The translations under genes were made by a program, and so were the position numbers. From the NCBI RefSeq assembly GCF_002995745.1, contig NZ_PVXQ01000010.1:33929-97928 (forward strand): a stretch of 64,000 bases of DNA. Direction: 5' to 3'. Source of the DNA: Clostridium vincentii (GTDB lineage: Bacteria > Bacillota > Clostridia > Clostridiales > Clostridiaceae). Position 1 is the first letter of the stretch; every line of letters begins with the position of its first letter. Shown here one piece after another: positions 63,605-64,000 of the stretch. The notes under the pieces are model-generated. The model worked only from the letters and a program-made list of their open reading frames with translations. It was not told the origin of the DNA and made no database searches.

Positions 63605-63727
63605 ATTTATTCACGTCCTTCTAATATGGTATTCTTTTTTTACAATGATAATTTATCTTTATTTACTTATATTATATCCCATAAGATAATTTTGATAAAC
63701 AAAAATCTTGATATAATTCTATAAATC

Positions 63728-63764
63728 AAAAAAAACTTCACTAAATTTATTATTTAGTGAAGTT
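63728..63764 (-). terminator. repeated terminator, copy 3
   Basis: Stem AACTTCACTAAAT with ATTTAGTGAAGTT (63734-63764) and eight Ts on the minus strand. It would end a gene lying further right, beyond the intron remnant. Confidence 0.85.
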
Positions 63765-63819
63765 CTTAGATTAGTTATTTATTTACTTATTTTTGAATTT
63801 TATTAATTTGTTAACAACC

Positions 63820-63892
63820 CGGTAAGTAGACCAGGGAATCATTTCCCTGGCCCCTCTCAGAACCGTACGTGCGGATTTCCCGCATACGGCTC
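63820..63892 (-). mobile_element. 3' end of a group II intron (domains V and VI)
   Basis: The minus strand at 63892-63860 reads GAGCCGTATGCGGG ... CCGCACGTACGGTTC, the highly conserved 33-34 nt domain V helix with the AGC catalytic triad. It is followed by an eight-base-pair hairpin CCAGGGAA/TTCCCTGG (63831-63850), as expected of domain VI, and then TCTACTTAC at the likely 3' splice junction near 63821. The intron runs right to left, so its 5' part and any reverse transcriptase would lie beyond the window. Downstream exon sequence is the interspersed repeat TTGTTAAC. Confidence 0.85.
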
Positions 63893-63905
63893 CCCATATT
63901 ATAAT

Positions 63906-64000
63906 TTACAGAATATATGTAATCTCTTTCTTTAATTCAAATATATTTACATGTATTTTAGCTTCAGGCACTTCAAAATATCTAAACATTTTATCAAACC
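63906..64000 (-). CDS. C-terminal end of an unidentified ORF
   Basis: An open minus-strand frame enters from the right edge, reads FDKMFRYFEVPEAKIHVNIF and a few more residues, and stops at 63906-63908, 13 bp before domain V. It does not look like the C-terminus of a group II intron reverse transcriptase. KMFRYF recalls the RMFRYF block of Rpn proteins. Too short to name. Confidence 0.4.
   Translation of the reverse strand, partial: FDKMFRYFEVPEAKIHVNIFELKKEITYIL

Overview
The window is AT-rich chromosomal DNA from a spore-forming member of Clostridium sensu stricto or a close relative. Evidence: strong purine-rich ribosome binding sites with frequent TTG and GTG starts, a gerKA-gerKC / gerKB germinant receptor locus, ChW-repeat cell-wall proteins, and three LytR-CpsA-Psr (LCP) proteins. 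I cannot name the species.

Layout. 0-5.5 kb: a repeat protein with a FliK-like C-terminus, tyrS, and an AlbA_2 (Schlafen-type) regulator. 5.6-11.7 kb: two secreted GH32 fructan hydrolases. The upstream one sits behind a sequence matching a sigma-54 (-24/-12) promoter and carries an in-frame amber codon near its 3' end. A decayed piece of another GH32 copy lies at the 3' end of the other gene. 11.7-17.7 kb: a diguanylate cyclase, the gerK locus, a zinc-ribbon protein, a 14-bp tandem repeat and an ECF transporter S component. 17.8-24 kb: trpS behind a perfect sigma-A promoter, an O-antigen ligase/polymerase-like protein, galU, and a glucosaminidase with six ChW repeats.

24-49 kb is a cell-wall polysaccharide region, all on the minus strand. 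A five-gene module (GT2, DUF2304, SMR-like, GT2, DUF2142) resembles the GacI/GacJ-type machinery that makes polyprenyl-phosphate sugars, flips them and adds them outside the membrane. An amidase with seven Ig-like repeats follows. Then comes a tightly packed block of about 15.6 kb that reads rfbC, rfbB, rhamnosyltransferase-like GT2, initiating phosphoglycosyltransferase, ABC permease, ABC ATPase, three GT2 enzymes, a large membrane protein, rfbA, rfbD. I read it as making a dTDP-rhamnose-based polymer exported by the ABC (Wzm/Wzt, TagGH, RgpCD) route. galU, the LCP transferases at 52-55 kb and the GT-C-like membrane protein at 49.5 kb fit the same job.

55-64 kb is accessory DNA: three small coiled-coil proteins and the decayed remains of another, an ABC transporter fusion, VanZ, two Rpn-family PD-(D/E)XK proteins, a free-standing open copy of an Rpn C-terminal segment, interspersed GC-rich repeats, repeated terminators, and the 3' end (domains V and VI) of a group II intron at the right edge.

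The points I would look at first are the candidate sigma-54 control of a fructan hydrolase, the Rpn/coiled-coil module family with a possible separate antitoxin-like C-terminal fragment, the three tail lesions (amber codon, 4-nt frameshift, recruited GH32 remnant), and the Gac-like side-chain module next to a rhamnose polysaccharide operon.
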